64,000 nucleotides of DNA from Rhodococcus sp. Leaf278 (GCF_001426085.1 NZ_LMRR01000004.1:196466-260465); one strand, 5' to 3'. Shown: positions 1 through 11,634, counted from the stretch's first letter. Numbers and translations: made by a program. The notes: generated by a model not told the origin, from the letters alone.

Positions 1-182
1 ATGCGTTGGATCACCGCACGCCGGTCGGCGTTCGTCCACGACACCGACCCCTGCCCGGCCAACTCCGCCACCGCGGACTCGACCCGATCCACCAACACCG
101 ACAGCGCGGGATCGGACACAACAGGGGGAGGCGGCACCGTTTCGATGCCGTCCACCCCTGATCCGCCGTCCCCCGAAAGCAT
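1..182 (-). CDS. N-terminal part of a DUF222/HNH-type protein, cut by the window edge
   Basis: An open frame starts with ATG at 182 and runs off the left edge, leaving about 60 codons. The readable part holds a Gly/Pro-rich start, then SVLVDRVESAVAEL and SWTNADRRAVIQR. This resembles the N terminus of the large actinobacterial DUF222 (13E12-repeat) proteins that end in an HNH nuclease domain; I place it there from memory of the pattern, and the HNH part is not in the window. Another ATG at 223, in a different frame, opens with MFESLSVG, a style of start I associate with this family, so an upstream start plus a frameshift is possible but unproven. The nearest neighbour is the LysR gene in the same direction. 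Confidence 0.5.
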   Translation of the reverse strand, partial: MLSGDGGSGVDGIETVPPPPVVSDPALSVLVDRVESAVAELAGQGSVSWTNADRRAVIQR

Positions 183-261
183 GAACAGAATCTATCGCGA
201 CCCACCGACAGACTTTCGAACACATGTTCCCGCGGACTGGAAGCGACGTGGGGAGACCGAC

Positions 262-1245
262 TCAGCGCCGTTTACCGCTCCGTCGCGCGTTCGTCTTCGT
301 CTTGGCAACCGGGCGAGCAGGCTTGGAGGGGTGCGCCTTCTTCTTCTTGACCGGCGCGTCGTCTGCCGAACCTCGTGAACTCCGGGTCGACCGTCCTCGG
401 ACGATGCCGATGAACTCTTCGATGCGGTCGTCCTCGTGTTCGGCGACCCAGGCCAACGCAATCTGGGACTGCTCGATGTCGGTCACCGGGCGGTAGACGA
501 GATCTTTGCGCGCGTTGAATCGGGCCACCGAATGCGGCACGATCGCCACTCCGAGGCCGGCAGCCACGTACTCGAACGTCTCCGCAGTGGAATTCATCGG
601 AGGCAGGGCAGGGCGATTGCCGACTTCGAGTTCCGTTGCCACAGCAGCCCATTCGGGCACCGTCGCAGGATCGGCCAGCAGATGCTCGTCGGCGAGATCG
701 CTCGCGGTGACGGAATCGAATGCTGCGACGGCGTGGTCTTTCGGCACCACCACAACCTGGACTTCCTGATACAGGCCGATTGCATTGAGACCCTCACGAT
801 CGATCGGCGGTCGGACGAAGCTCACATCGACCGTCCCGTCGCGTAGGGCGGACACCTGTGTCTCCGGCGTCGTCGCCGTCACGGACAGCGTGACGTCCGG
901 GAAACGATCCGCCCAGATTCGCGTCCACTTCGTCAGCGTCACACCTTCCGCGTAGCCGATGGTGAACGACGTCGGCTCAGCAGCAGCCACCTGAGCGAGC
1001 CCCGACAGCCGATCGTCCTCGGCAATCTCCACCAGAGCCCGGTCGAGCAGAGCGCGGCCGTCCTCGGTGAGTTCGGTGGGGGAGACCCCCGGCACGAACA
1101 GATCGACGCCGAGCTGCTCCTCGAGTTCCACGATGGTCTTGCTCAGGCGGATTCGCGAGATTCCGAGCGACTGAGCGGCGCGGGCGAAATGCAGTTGTTG
1201 CGCCACCGCGGCGTACCAGCGCAGTGTCTGCACATCGATATTCAC
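262..1245 (-). CDS. LysR-family transcriptional regulator with a basic C-terminal tail
   Basis: This is a 327-residue LysR regulator. The winged helix-turn-helix lies at about residues 5-60 (FARAAQSLGISRIRLSKTI), followed by the periplasmic-binding-like effector domain to about residue 285. The last 40 or so residues are rich in Lys, Arg, Ser and Pro (KKKKAHPSKPARPVAKTK), longer than the usual 300-residue family member; such a tail may bind DNA non-specifically. The GTG at 1245 was chosen because the HTH starts a few residues later and a TAGGCT hexamer sits 7 nt upstream, suggesting a leaderless message. It is divergent from the DUF5997 gene, the usual arrangement for a LysR protein and its target. 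The effector is unknown. Confidence 0.88.
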   Translation of the reverse strand: MNIDVQTLRWYAAVAQQLHFARAAQSLGISRIRLSKTIVELEEQLGVDLFVPGVSPTELTEDGRALLDRALVEIAEDDRLSGLAQVAAAEPTSFTIGYAEGVTLTKWTRIWADRFPDVTLSVTATTPETQVSALRDGTVDVSFVRPPIDREGLNAIGLYQEVQVVVVPKDHAVAAFDSVTASDLADEHLLADPATVPEWAAVATELEVGNRPALPPMNSTAETFEYVAAGLGVAIVPHSVARFNARKDLVYRPVTDIEQSQIALAWVAEHEDDRIEEFIGIVRGRSTRSSRGSADDAPVKKKKAHPSKPARPVAKTKTNARRSGKRR

Positions 1246-1252
1246 GGAGTCG

Positions 1253-1258
1253 AGCCTA
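1253..1258 (-). promoter_or_regulatory. Putative -10 (TAGGCT) of the LysR gene
   Basis: TANNNT hexamer 7 nt before the GTG at 1245, consistent with leaderless transcription. No clear -35 is visible. It lies 53 bp from the opposing hexamer of the DUF5997 gene. Confidence 0.45.
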
Positions 1259-1311
1259 TGGGACGGCGCGCAACGTGCAGGACGGTGGCGTCCAGACCGC
1301 GGAATGCCGGA

Positions 1312-1317
1312 TAAGCT
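1312..1317 (+). promoter_or_regulatory. Putative -10 (TAAGCT) of the DUF5997 gene
   Basis: TANNNT hexamer 6 nt before the GTG at 1324, the spacing of leaderless actinobacterial promoters. Confidence 0.45.
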
Positions 1318-1323
1318 GGTCGG

Positions 1324-1740
1324 GTGAGCCCGGAGAACAAACAGCAGACCATGAAGCCATTGACCGCGGCGAACAAGCTCGGCATCTATCTTCCCGCAGC
1401 GCCCGAAGAGTTTCAGAACTCGATGGTCAGCAGGTCCGACCTGGACGCGTTGCGGAACGATCCGCCGCAGTGGTTGACCGACTTGCAGACCAACGGGCCC
1501 TTCCCCCGCGACGTCATCGCGAAGAAGCTGGGTGTGTCCATCGCGGGCCTGGCTCGCGGCGGTGTCACCGAGGCCTTGACCAATGACGCCATCGAGGAGC
1601 TCATCGCCAGCCCGCCGCAGTGGCTCGTTCGTGAGCGCCGCACGCAAATCCAGGTGCGCAAGGATGCCGAACGCATCAAGGAAAAGCAGGAAGCGCGCCG
1701 TACGGCGGGGAACCGGCCGACCAAGCTGCGCAACCTCTAG
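1324..1740 (+). CDS. DUF5997 family protein
   Basis: A 138-residue soluble protein without signal peptide or membrane segment. The order of segments, KPLTAANKLGIYLPAAPEEF, then DPPQWLTDLQ, LGVSIAGLARGGVTEAL and a second SPPQWLVRERR, matches what I know of DUF5997, a conserved actinobacterial family of unknown function; the repeated PPQWL phrase brackets a helix-turn-helix-like stretch. The C terminus is a charged helix rich in Lys and Arg. It is divergent from the LysR gene, so it is probably that regulator's target, which is inference. Its TAG stop interleaves with the stop of the convergent ychJ gene in the palindrome CTAG, giving a 4-nt tail overlap. Confidence 0.85.
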   Translation: MSPENKQQTMKPLTAANKLGIYLPAAPEEFQNSMVSRSDLDALRNDPPQWLTDLQTNGPFPRDVIAKKLGVSIAGLARGGVTEALTNDAIEELIASPPQWLVRERRTQIQVRKDAERIKEKQEARRTAGNRPTKLRNL

Positions 1741-2120
1741 GGCGAGACAACTCCGTCGAGATAGAGCCAGCGACCGTCGACCCGGACGAAGCGGCTCATC
1801 TCCGACATCGTGCCTGCACCGTCGGGGTGCTTGTACCGAGCCTCGAATCGCACGGTGCCGGTCTCGTCGAACAGGCCGCCCGCGTCGGAATCAAGAATGT
1901 CGAGTCGATACCACCGCTGATTGGGATCGATATCGAGCGCCGTCGGCACGGTCTTGGGATGCCAGGACTTACGCAAGTAGGCAACGTCACCGAAGGCAAA
2001 TGCGGTGAAGCGCGAGCGCATCAACTTCTCGGCAGTCGGTGCATCCGCATCGCCGCGCAGATACGGCTCGCAACACGCGTCGAACGTGTCACCGCTCGAA
2101 CACGGACACCGTCCGCTCAC
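1737..2120 (-). CDS. YchJ-like (UPF0225) SEC-C motif protein
   Basis: A 127-residue cytoplasmic protein. The start holds the metal-binding pattern CPCSSGDTFDACCEPYL, typical of YchJ/UPF0225 proteins, followed by the NTF2-like fold phrases MRSRFTAFAFGD and RVDGRWLYLDG at the end. The function of the family is unknown. The open frame extends upstream to 2189, but the GTG at 2120 is preferred: it starts just before the Cys motif and overlaps by one base the stop of the 52-residue gene upstream, indicating translational coupling. It is the last gene of a lysE / small protein / ychJ operon. Confidence 0.8.
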   Translation of the reverse strand: MSGRCPCSSGDTFDACCEPYLRGDADAPTAEKLMRSRFTAFAFGDVAYLRKSWHPKTVPTALDIDPNQRWYRLDILDSDAGGLFDETGTVRFEARYKHPDGAGTMSEMSRFVRVDGRWLYLDGVVSP

Positions 2121-2278
2121 TAGTCGACAACTTCGACTGTGTAAGTGCCGAGTTCGTGTTCGTCCCGCTTGCCGACGTCCTGAATCCACGTGTTGGCTTC
2201 GAGGAGAGTATCGAACAATCCCAACGGAATCGGGTCTCCACCGAGCGCGTTCTTCATGATCACGCGGTACTTCCTCAC
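2120..2278 (-). CDS. 52-residue conserved-looking small protein in the lysE-ychJ operon
   Basis: A short frame with GTG start at 2278 and TAG stop at 2120. The protein begins VRKYRVIMKNALGG and ends ELGTYTVEVVD, with a central helix-like stretch around FDTLLEANTWIQ. It has no signal peptide or membrane segment. The start overlaps the TGA of the lysE gene (GTGA) and the stop overlaps the GTG of ychJ, so it fills the gap between two real genes exactly, which is strong evidence that it is translated. Codon use is high-GC like its neighbours. I do not recognise the family and assign no function. Confidence 0.7.
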   Translation of the reverse strand: MRKYRVIMKNALGGDPIPLGLFDTLLEANTWIQDVGKRDEHELGTYTVEVVD

Positions 2279-2901
2279 GGTGTCACCCGCCGAACGGTCG
2301 CGAGGAACGTTGCGGCAGCGAAGAACATCCCTGCGAACGTGCGATTCATCGTCTTCTGTTGGCGCTGCGAGCGCATCAGCCGCAGTACTCGAGATGCCAG
2401 CGAGGTGTAACCGGTCATCACCAGCATGTCGACCGCAACCATCGTGGCTGCGATGACCAGGTACTGAGTGAGCAGGGGCCGTGCCGGATCGAGGAATTGG
2501 GGAAGTACGGCAACCATGAATACGACGGCCTTCGGATTACTGGCGTTGACCAAAAATCCTCGTGCCAGCATCGTCGTTCCGCGATCGGCCACCGCGGGGG
2601 CGTCGGCGACGTCGGTGGGAGCCGCGCGCCACTGGCGGACACCCAGGTAGACCAGGTAGGCAACACCGAACCACTTGATTGCCGTGAACGCGAGCGCCGA
2701 GCTCGCGAGAACTGCACCCAGTCCGACGGCGACGATGCCGATCTGCAGGAGCAACCCGATCTGCAGACCGAAGATGTTCCAGTACCCGCGGCGCAGGCCG
2801 TATCGAAGCCCGGTGGACATCGAGGCGATGGCACCGGCACCGGGGGAGAGACTGATGACGATGCTCGCACCCAGAAACGCGAGCCACACTGACCAGGACA
2901 T
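2275..2901 (-). CDS. LysE/RhtB-family amino-acid exporter
   Basis: A 208-residue integral membrane protein with about six hydrophobic segments. The N terminus carries the family signature SLSPGAGAIASMSTGL (residues about 18-33), and the length is standard for LysE/RhtB efflux proteins, which export amino acids or small metabolites across the cytoplasmic membrane. The substrate cannot be read from the sequence. ATG at 2901 is used; a short palindrome GTTCA-T-TGAAC (2904-2914) lies directly upstream and could be an operator. It is the first gene of the operon with the 52-residue protein and ychJ. Confidence 0.85.
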   Translation of the reverse strand: MSWSVWLAFLGASIVISLSPGAGAIASMSTGLRYGLRRGYWNIFGLQIGLLLQIGIVAVGLGAVLASSALAFTAIKWFGVAYLVYLGVRQWRAAPTDVADAPAVADRGTTMLARGFLVNASNPKAVVFMVAVLPQFLDPARPLLTQYLVIAATMVAVDMLVMTGYTSLASRVLRLMRSQRQQKTMNRTFAGMFFAAATFLATVRRVTP

Positions 2902-2976
2902 GTGTTCATTGAACTATGCCCGTCAATTCGCTTCCGTCTCGACCGGTGTGTCGAACGAGGCGCTGCGGGGTAGGAC

Positions 2977-3450
2977 GTGGGGATGGCAGACATCAGAACC
3001 ATCGACACAGGTCCTCAGCAGGTCACCCGGCAGACCGAGGTTCACGCACCGGCAGCCGAATTGTTCGACATCGTTGCCGATCCCAACCGTCACGGCGAGC
3101 TGGACGGATCGGGCACGGTGAAGGACACCGTCCGCGGTCCCGATCGCCTCAGCACCGGCGCGAAGTTCTCCGTCGGTATGAAGCAGTACGGCGTGCCGTA
3201 CAAGATCACCAGCACCGTCACCGAGTTCGTCGATGCCGATCGGCACAAGGTCGTCGAGTGGCAGCACCCGATGGGTCACACCTGGCGCTGGGAGTTCGAG
3301 GAGAAGCAGCCGGGGCTGACAACGGTGACCGAAACCTTCAAGTACGGCACGGCCAAGGTCCCGAAGATGCTCGAGCTGTTCAAGATGCCGCAGAAGAACG
3401 CGCAAGGAATCACAAGCACACTGCACAACCTGGCTGCCCGCTACGCCTGA
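2977..3450 (+). CDS. SRPBCC (START-like) family protein
   Basis: A 157-residue soluble protein with the SRPBCC layout: an N-terminal strand and helix (VHAPAAELFDIVADPNRH), a middle of antiparallel strands ending WQHPMGHTWRWEFE, and a long C-terminal helix. The family binds hydrophobic ligands in a deep pocket; this one resembles the polyketide cyclase/dehydrase-like subgroup and its ligand is unknown. The GTG at 2977 has GGGG six bases upstream; ATG at 2983 is an alternative. It is divergent from lysE. Confidence 0.8.
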   Translation: MGMADIRTIDTGPQQVTRQTEVHAPAAELFDIVADPNRHGELDGSGTVKDTVRGPDRLSTGAKFSVGMKQYGVPYKITSTVTEFVDADRHKVVEWQHPMGHTWRWEFEEKQPGLTTVTETFKYGTAKVPKMLELFKMPQKNAQGITSTLHNLAARYA

Positions 3451-3458
3451 TCTGAATC

Positions 3459-3464
3459 TATCCT
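3459..3464 (+). promoter_or_regulatory. Putative -10 (TATCCT) of the DinB-like gene
   Basis: TANNNT hexamer 7 nt before the ATG at 3472, suggesting a leaderless message. Confidence 0.45.
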
Positions 3465-3471
3465 GACCGGC

Positions 3472-3990
3472 ATGCCGATCGATCCCGACACCAAGAACTG
3501 GACCTGGGTACTCGAGCGAGCGTGCCCGGATTGCGGGTTCGACTCGAGTGCCGTCGATTACGACGACATCCCGGACCTGATCCGCGCCGACGTCGAGCGT
3601 TGGGATGCAGTTCTGCGGCGCGACGACGTAGCACTGCGCCCCGACGACTCGACGTGGTCTGCGCTCGAATACGCCGCTCATGTTCGTGACGCGCATCGGA
3701 TCTTTCGTACCCGCCTCGAGCTGGTACTCACCGAGGACGATCCGGAGTTCGCGAACTGGGATCAGGACGCCACCGCCGTGTCCGAAAACTACAACGACCA
3801 GGACCCCGCGTCGGTGGCAGCCGAATTGAGCGAAGCCGCCCGCGTGCTCGCCGACGATTTCGCAGCAGTGCCGCCCGGGCAGCGGCACCGAACGGGTCGA
3901 CGCAGCGACGGGTCGAACTTCTCCGTCGAAACCCTGGCCGCGTATTACATCCACGATCCGATTCACCATCTGTGGGACGTGCGGGGCTGA
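3472..3990 (+). CDS. DinB-family protein
   Basis: A 172-residue protein with the four-helix DinB/DfsB layout. Candidate metal ligands are H70 and H75 in [11 protein letters not shown] and the C-terminal cluster H161, H165 and H166 in [11 protein letters not shown]. Near the N terminus a CxxC pair (C18, C21) is present, which is common in the actinobacterial members. The superfamily includes thiol-dependent S-transferases using mycothiol or bacillithiol, but no specific activity can be read here. It ends 90 nt before hisD and reads in the same direction, but has its own putative promoter. Confidence 0.8.
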   Translation: MPIDPDTKNWTWVLERACPDCGFDSSAVDYDDIPDLIRADVERWDAVLRRDDVALRPDDSTWSALEYAAHVRDAHRIFRTRLELVLTEDDPEFANWDQDATAVSENYNDQDPASVAAELSEAARVLADDFAAVPPGQRHRTGRRSDGSNFSVETLAAYYIHDPIHHLWDVRG

Positions 3991-4007
3991 GCCGAATTCG
4001 GTGGAAC

Positions 4008-4013
4008 TATCCT
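4008..4013 (+). promoter_or_regulatory. Putative -10 (TATCCT) of the histidine operon
   Basis: The hexamer lies 66 nt before the hisD ATG, so the transcript would carry a leader of about 60 nt. I see no His-rich leader peptide in it. No convincing -35 is visible. Confidence 0.4.
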
Positions 4014-4079
4014 GGGGTTTCGGACAACACTGATTCGACCGAACCCCGGCACCGAACCGACTCCACGAAGGGGCCCACT

Positions 4080-7179
<3,100 letters not shown>

Positions 7180-7201
7180 TCGACCGACCGGTGTTCGTGC
7201 T

Positions 7202-8359
7202 TTGAGTGGCCTGTTGTCGATTCGTGGGCTTCCGGCCGCGATGGCAATGGGGGCAGCGGCGTTCGGTGGTTGGGGATTGTTGCTGCCGGTGATTCCCCTG
7301 GCCGTGTCGCAATCCGGGGCATCCGACGCGGTGGCGGCGGCCAGCACCGCGATCTTCATGACCACGACGGTGATCACTCAGCTGTTCGTCCCGCGGATGC
7401 TGATGCGCGTCGGCCATCGCGCGGTACTTGCCGCAGGGTGCTTGCTGCTGGGTGTTCCATCGCTGTTGTTCATCGTGTCCGTCGATGCCGTACCGGCACT
7501 GGCCGTCTCGGCACTGAGAGGAACAGGCTTCGGCATGCTGACGGTGGCCGGTGCTGCCATCGTTGCCGAGTTGGCTCCCACTGCGTTGCTCGGCCGAGCG
7601 ACGGGCGCGCAGGGGATTGCCGTCGCGTTGGCTCAGATGATCACGCTACCAATGGGTTTGGTGATCTTCGCAGCGAGTCCGACAGCCGTCTTCGTGCTCG
7701 GTGCTCTTGTGCCTGCGGCCGGTTTGATCGGCGTGGCATTGTTGCCGCCCACCAGGCCCGCGCCGCAGCCGCCGAGAATCGAGCGGGTTCGCCTCGACAT
7801 CCGGCAATTCCTCGTGCCGTGTCTCGTCGTGGCCTCGGTGTCCGCGGCGTACGGCGGAATCACCAGCCTGTTGCCGATCGCGGAATCGAACCGAGCCGCC
7901 ATGATCGGTCTCGCCCTGGCCGTCGTCAGCGCTGCGATGCTCGTCGGCCGGTACACCGCAGGATCGGTTGCGGATCGAATCGGCATCGGACGCTCCGTCG
8001 TTCCCGCTCTGGTCTCGGCGGCGATCGGTATAGCGCTGTTCGCGATCGCTGCGCTGGGGAACATGCCCGCTGCACTGTTCTTCGTCGCCGCCGTGCTGTT
8101 CGGAATCGGGTACGGCGCATGCCAGAACGACAGTCTGGTCATGGCCTTCGACGCGGCCGGGCCCGCTCGCTACAGCAGCGCCAGCGCCGTCTGGAACATC
8201 AGCTTCGACGCGGGCACCGGTGCGGGTGCGCTCGCGCTGGGTGTTCTCGCTACGAGCGTGGGGTACACCGCGGGATTCACCGCGGCTGCAATCACGGTGG
8301 TCGTCGTTGCGGCGGTGGCGCTGATCGCCCGACCACGCCCCGATAGACTTCCCACATGA
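7202..8359 (+). CDS. Major facilitator superfamily transporter inside the his cluster
   Basis: A roughly 385-residue membrane protein with 11-12 hydrophobic segments and MFS features such as a cytosolic basic loop ([10 protein letters not shown]) and a glycine-rich fourth segment ([15 protein letters not shown]). No substrate-specific motif is recognisable. The start is uncertain: TTG at 7202, TTG at 7214 or ATG at 7241 all fit. It sits between hisB (22 nt) and hisH (4-nt overlap), whereas in mycobacteria, from memory, hisB and hisH are adjacent. A link to histidine, an intermediate or a related compound is only inferred from position. Confidence 0.85.
   Translation: MSGLLSIRGLPAAMAMGAAAFGGWGLLLPVIPLAVSQSGASDAVAAASTAIFMTTTVITQLFVPRMLMRVGHRAVLAAGCLLLGVPSLLFIVSVDAVPALAVSALRGTGFGMLTVAGAAIVAELAPTALLGRATGAQGIAVALAQMITLPMGLVIFAASPTAVFVLGALVPAAGLIGVALLPPTRPAPQPPRIERVRLDIRQFLVPCLVVASVSAAYGGITSLLPIAESNRAAMIGLALAVVSAAMLVGRYTAGSVADRIGIGRSVVPALVSAAIGIALFAIAALGNMPAALFFVAAVLFGIGYGACQNDSLVMAFDAAGPARYSSASAVWNISFDAGTGAGALALGVLATSVGYTAGFTAAAITVVVVAAVALIARPRPDRLPT
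8344..8349 (+). promoter_or_regulatory. Putative internal -10 (TAGACT) before hisH
   Basis: The hexamer lies inside the 3' end of the MFS gene, 6 nt before the hisH ATG. It would give a leaderless secondary transcript for the downstream his genes. Confidence 0.4.
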
Positions 8360-8985
8360 CTTCTGTGGTGTTGCTCGATTACGGCTCGGGCAATCTGCAC
8401 TCGGCGAAGAGGGCGTTGGCCCGGGTCGGTGCCGACGTGACGGTGACCTCGGATTTCGACGAGGCCCTCGATGCAGAGGCTTTGGTGGTTCCCGGTGTCG
8501 GCGCGTTCGCCGCCTGCATGGAGGGTCTGCTGGAGGTGCGCGGTGACCGCATCATCGGGCGTCGCCTGGCCGGTGGACGACCGGTGCTGGGTATCTGCGT
8601 CGGAATGCAGATTCTGTTCGACCGTGGCGTCGAGTTCGGTGTCGAGGCCAACGGGTGTGGGGAATGGCCGGGAACGGTCGAGCGCCTGCAGGCCGACGTG
8701 TTGCCCCACATGGGCTGGAACACCGTCGAGGCACCGGAGAAGAGTGTGCTGTTCGACGGTATCGATCCCGAGACCCGGTTCTATTTCGTCCACTCCTACG
8801 CTGCTCAGCAATGGGAGCTCGAACCCAGCGACACCATCGCCGCGCCACTGCTGACGTGGGCCGATCACGGCGGCCGATTCCTCGCTGCCGTGGAGAACGG
8901 CGCGCTCTCGGCCACGCAGTTCCACCCGGAGAAATCCGGTGACGCCGGTGCCGCGCTACTCGAGAACTGGGTTCGATCGGTGTGA
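8356..8985 (+). CDS. hisH: Imidazole glycerol phosphate synthase glutaminase subunit HisH
   Basis: A 209-residue class I glutamine amidotransferase that supplies ammonia to HisF. The triad is visible: C81 in LGICVGMQ, and H190 and E192 in QFHPEKSG. The N terminus ([11 protein letters not shown]) is standard. The ATG overlaps the stop of the MFS gene and the stop overlaps the next small gene (GTGA), so it remains coupled within the cluster although hisF lies about 1.9 kb downstream. The two subunits form the heterodimeric synthase that makes IGP and AICAR. Confidence 0.97.
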   Translation: MTSVVLLDYGSGNLHSAKRALARVGADVTVTSDFDEALDAEALVVPGVGAFAACMEGLLEVRGDRIIGRRLAGGRPVLGICVGMQILFDRGVEFGVEANGCGEWPGTVERLQADVLPHMGWNTVEAPEKSVLFDGIDPETRFYFVHSYAAQQWELEPSDTIAAPLLTWADHGGRFLAAVENGALSATQFHPEKSGDAGAALLENWVRSV

Positions 8986-9194
8986 GTGACCGCGAGTTCT
9001 CGCTGGGCAGGTTGGCCTTCCGGGCACTCGGTGCGGCCGTCGCGGTGCTGGCTCTCGCCACTGCCCTGATCGCCGTCCTGCAACCGAGCGCAGGCATAGC
9101 TCTGTTCATCGCCCTGTCGGGTGTCGTCGGAGCGATCGCGGCAATGGGAGTTGTGTCCACTCGTATGACCAAGAATCTCGGCCGGGACAATTGA
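8982..9194 (+). CDS. 70-residue two-segment membrane protein in the his cluster
   Basis: A small protein starting with GTG at 8982, overlapping the hisH TGA by 4 nt. After a short basic start it has two hydrophobic segments, about residues 11-31 ([19 protein letters not shown]) and 34-58, then a short basic tail. I do not recognise a family. The exact coupling with hisH and the in-frame, high-GC codon use support translation. It lies upstream of the hisA promoter region, so it could be a membrane anchor or a neutral passenger; no function is assigned. Confidence 0.65.
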   Translation: MSDREFSLGRLAFRALGAAVAVLALATALIAVLQPSAGIALFIALSGVVGAIAAMGVVSTRMTKNLGRDN

Positions 9195-9263
9195 CGGTCC
9201 TTCGCTGCGGCCCGCGGATCTACACAGAGGACACCCGTTTTGAATTCGATGCGAGTCAGCCCG

Positions 9264-9269
9264 TAGCAT
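9264..9269 (+). promoter_or_regulatory. Putative -10 (TAGCAT) of hisA/priA
   Basis: TANNNT hexamer 8 nt before the GTG at 9278 in the 83-nt gap after the small membrane gene; it would give a separate, nearly leaderless transcript for hisA-impA-hisF-hisI. Confidence 0.4.
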
Positions 9270-9277
9270 AACCGCAC

Positions 9278-10012
9278 GTGAGCCTGGTCTTATTGCCTGC
9301 TGTCGATGTCGCAGGCGGCGAAGCTGTTCGTCTCGTTCAAGGAGAAGCCGGAAGCGAGACCAAGTACGGGTCGCCTCGTGATGCAGCCCTCGCGTGGCAG
9401 AACGACGGTGCCGAATGGGTCCATCTCGTGGATCTCGACGCCGCGTTCGGGCGGGGCTCCAACCGGGAGTTGCTCGCGTCGGTCGTCGGCGAACTCGACG
9501 TCGAAGTAGAGCTGTCCGGTGGCATTCGTGACGACGAGTCGCTGCGCGCGGCGCTGGCGACCGGTTGTGCGCGAGTCAATCTCGGCACCGCAGCCCTCGA
9601 GGATCCGCAGTGGTGCTCTCGCGCCATCGGCGAGTTCGGTGATCGCGTCGCGGTCGGGCTGGACGTGCTGATCGTCGACGGAGCTCCGCGACTACGCGGC
9701 CGTGGCTGGGTCAGCGACGGCGGCGATCTGTGGGAGGTGCTCGAGCGGCTCGAGCGCGACGGGTGTTCGCGCTACGTGGTCACCGATGTGACCAAGGACG
9801 GCACGTTGACGGGGCCCAACCTGGAACTGCTCGCCGACGTGTGTGCCAAGACCGACAAGCCCGTCATCGCGTCGGGCGGCGTGTCCACGATTGCAGATCT
9901 CGAAGCGATTGCCGGTCTGGTCCATCGCGGCGTGGAAGGCTCCATTGTCGGAAAAGCGCTGTACGCCGGACGTTTCACGCTGCCCGACGCCCTCGCCGCG
10001 GTGTCCCGGTAG
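9278..10012 (+). CDS. priA: Bifunctional phosphoribosyl isomerase PriA (HisA/TrpF)
   Basis: A 244-residue (beta/alpha)8 isomerase acting on ProFAR (histidine pathway) and, in actinobacteria, also on phosphoribosyl anthranilate (tryptophan pathway). Residues I can place are the catalytic D10 and D174, R18, and the R142-x-W144 pair in GRGWVSDGG; these correspond, one position offset, to Asp11, Asp175, Arg19, Arg143 and Trp145 described for M. tuberculosis PriA, where the Arg and Trp serve the dual substrate use. No trpF is present in the trp cluster downstream, which agrees with a double role. GTG at 9278 has a TANNNT hexamer 8 nt upstream. Confidence 0.95.
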   Translation: MSLVLLPAVDVAGGEAVRLVQGEAGSETKYGSPRDAALAWQNDGAEWVHLVDLDAAFGRGSNRELLASVVGELDVEVELSGGIRDDESLRAALATGCARVNLGTAALEDPQWCSRAIGEFGDRVAVGLDVLIVDGAPRLRGRGWVSDGGDLWEVLERLERDGCSRYVVTDVTKDGTLTGPNLELLADVCAKTDKPVIASGGVSTIADLEAIAGLVHRGVEGSIVGKALYAGRFTLPDALAAVSR

Positions 10013-10018
10013 CAACGA

Positions 10019-10849
10019 ATGACCCTTCCCGAGGAACCGACTCGTCTGCTCGACATCGCCGGTGGATTGCTGGACGGCGTCCATGATCGGTTCGTTGCGG
10101 GCGTCGGCGCACCGAGTGCTGTGCAGAAGGGACCGGACGATTTCGCCACCGCAGTGGATCTGGAACTCGAGCGGCGACTCGCTGCGGAATTGTTCGACTC
10201 GACCGGAATCGCTGTTCACGGTGAAGAATTCGGTGGACCGGATCTGAACTCCGGGCTCGTCTGGGTACTCGACCCCATCGACGGCACGTTCAACTACTCG
10301 TCTGGGTTGCCCTCGGCGGGAACGTTGTTGGCCTTGCTCGACGACGGTGTGCCCGTCCTCGGTCTGACGTGGTTGCCGCTGGTGGACCAGCGGTTTGCTG
10401 CGGTGTCGGGCGGTCCGCTTCTACTGAACGGTGTGGCACTCCCGATGCTGCAGCCGAAGGTGTTGCGCGAGTCCATGATCGGCTTCGGTGCCTTCAACGT
10501 CGCCAGTCGGGGACCACTTCCCGGACGATTCAGGTTCCGGATTCTCGAAGAGCTGTCGATGCATTCCTCTCGCCTGCGGATGCACGGTGCGACCGGGGTG
10601 GATCTGGCCTACACGGCCAGCGGCGTACTCGGCGGTGCTGTGGTCTTCGGTCACCGGGCCTGGGACAACGCTGCCGGTGCGCTGCTGGTGCGCTCCGCCG
10701 GCGGAATCGTCACCGACCTCGCCGGCGAACCCTGGACGGTAGACTCGACGTCGGTGCTCGCGGCCGGGCCCGGGGTGCACGACCAGTTGCTGAAGGTGAT
10801 CACCGAACTCGGTGACCCTGCCGACTACCTGGAAGGACCTGCGCGATGA
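10019..10849 (+). CDS. impA: Inositol-monophosphatase-family phosphatase (ImpA-like)
   Basis: A 276-residue Mg-dependent phosphatase of the inositol monophosphatase superfamily. The metal-binding motifs are [20 protein letters not shown] and, near the end, [18 protein letters not shown]. It starts 6 nt after hisA and overlaps hisF by 4 nt. From memory the M. tuberculosis order is also hisA-impA-hisF. Family members in actinobacteria include inositol-1-phosphatase and histidinol-phosphatase (HisN); because the cluster lacks another histidinol phosphatase, that activity is an attractive but unproven alternative. Confidence 0.88.
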   Translation: MTLPEEPTRLLDIAGGLLDGVHDRFVAGVGAPSAVQKGPDDFATAVDLELERRLAAELFDSTGIAVHGEEFGGPDLNSGLVWVLDPIDGTFNYSSGLPSAGTLLALLDDGVPVLGLTWLPLVDQRFAAVSGGPLLLNGVALPMLQPKVLRESMIGFGAFNVASRGPLPGRFRFRILEELSMHSSRLRMHGATGVDLAYTASGVLGGAVVFGHRAWDNAAGALLVRSAGGIVTDLAGEPWTVDSTSVLAAGPGVHDQLLKVITELGDPADYLEGPAR

Positions 10850-11619
10850 GCGTCGCGGTCAGAGTGATTCCGTGCCTCGACGTCGATGCCGGACGTGTCG
10901 TCAAGGGCGTCAACTTCGAAAACCTCCGCGACGCAGGCGATCCCGTCGAACTAGCGGCTGCCTACGACGCTCAGGGCGCCGACGAGCTGACCTTTCTGGA
11001 CGTCACCGCGTCGACGTCGGATCGAGGCACGATGCTCGACGTCGTCAGCCGTACGGCCGAGCAGGTGTTCATTCCGCTCACCGTCGGCGGGGGAGTTCGC
11101 ACCGTCGCCGACGTCGACCGTTTGTTGCGAGCCGGAGCAGACAAGGTCAGTGTGAACACCGCCGCGATAGCCCGACCCGAGTTGCTGCGCGAACTCAGCG
11201 AGAGGTTCGGGTCTCAGTGCATCGTGCTCTCGGTCGACGCTCGTACCGTTCCGCAGGGGCAGCAGGACACCCCATCGGGCTGGGAGGTCACCACACACGG
11301 CGGCAAGCGTGGAACCGGTATCGACGCCGTCGACTGGGCGGTACGTGGTGCGGAGTTGGGCGTGGGAGAAATCCTGCTCAATTCGATGGATGCCGACGGC
11401 ACCAAGGCCGGGTTCGATCTACCGATGATCGCAGCGGTCCGGGCTGCAGTGCACGTGCCGGTCATTGCCAGCGGGGGAGCGGGACGGGTGGAACACTTCT
11501 CACCCGCAGTGCATGCCGGTGCGGACGCCGTTCTCGCCGCCAGCGTCTTCCACTTCGGCGACCTCACCATCGGCCAGGTCAAAGATGCGATGCGCGCCGA
11601 GCGCATCGTCGTTCGATAA
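10846..11619 (+). CDS. hisF: Imidazole glycerol phosphate synthase cyclase subunit HisF
   Basis: A 257-residue (beta/alpha)8 protein that uses ammonia from HisH to convert PRFAR to imidazole glycerol phosphate and AICAR. The two catalytic aspartates are D12 in [15 protein letters not shown] and D131 in IVLSVDAR; phosphate-binding loops are VGGGVRT and ASGGAGR. The ATG overlaps the impA stop by 4 nt. HisI follows after 15 nt. Confidence 0.97.
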   Translation: MSVAVRVIPCLDVDAGRVVKGVNFENLRDAGDPVELAAAYDAQGADELTFLDVTASTSDRGTMLDVVSRTAEQVFIPLTVGGGVRTVADVDRLLRAGADKVSVNTAAIARPELLRELSERFGSQCIVLSVDARTVPQGQQDTPSGWEVTTHGGKRGTGIDAVDWAVRGAELGVGEILLNSMDADGTKAGFDLPMIAAVRAAVHVPVIASGGAGRVEHFSPAVHAGADAVLAASVFHFGDLTIGQVKDAMRAERIVVR

Positions 11620-11634
11620 CAAAGAGGTTTTCCG

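Noticed and set aside
1-378. Plus-strand frame over the window start
   Set aside because: Low-complexity Ser/Thr/Pro composition; overlaps the minus-strand DUF222-like start and the LysR end.
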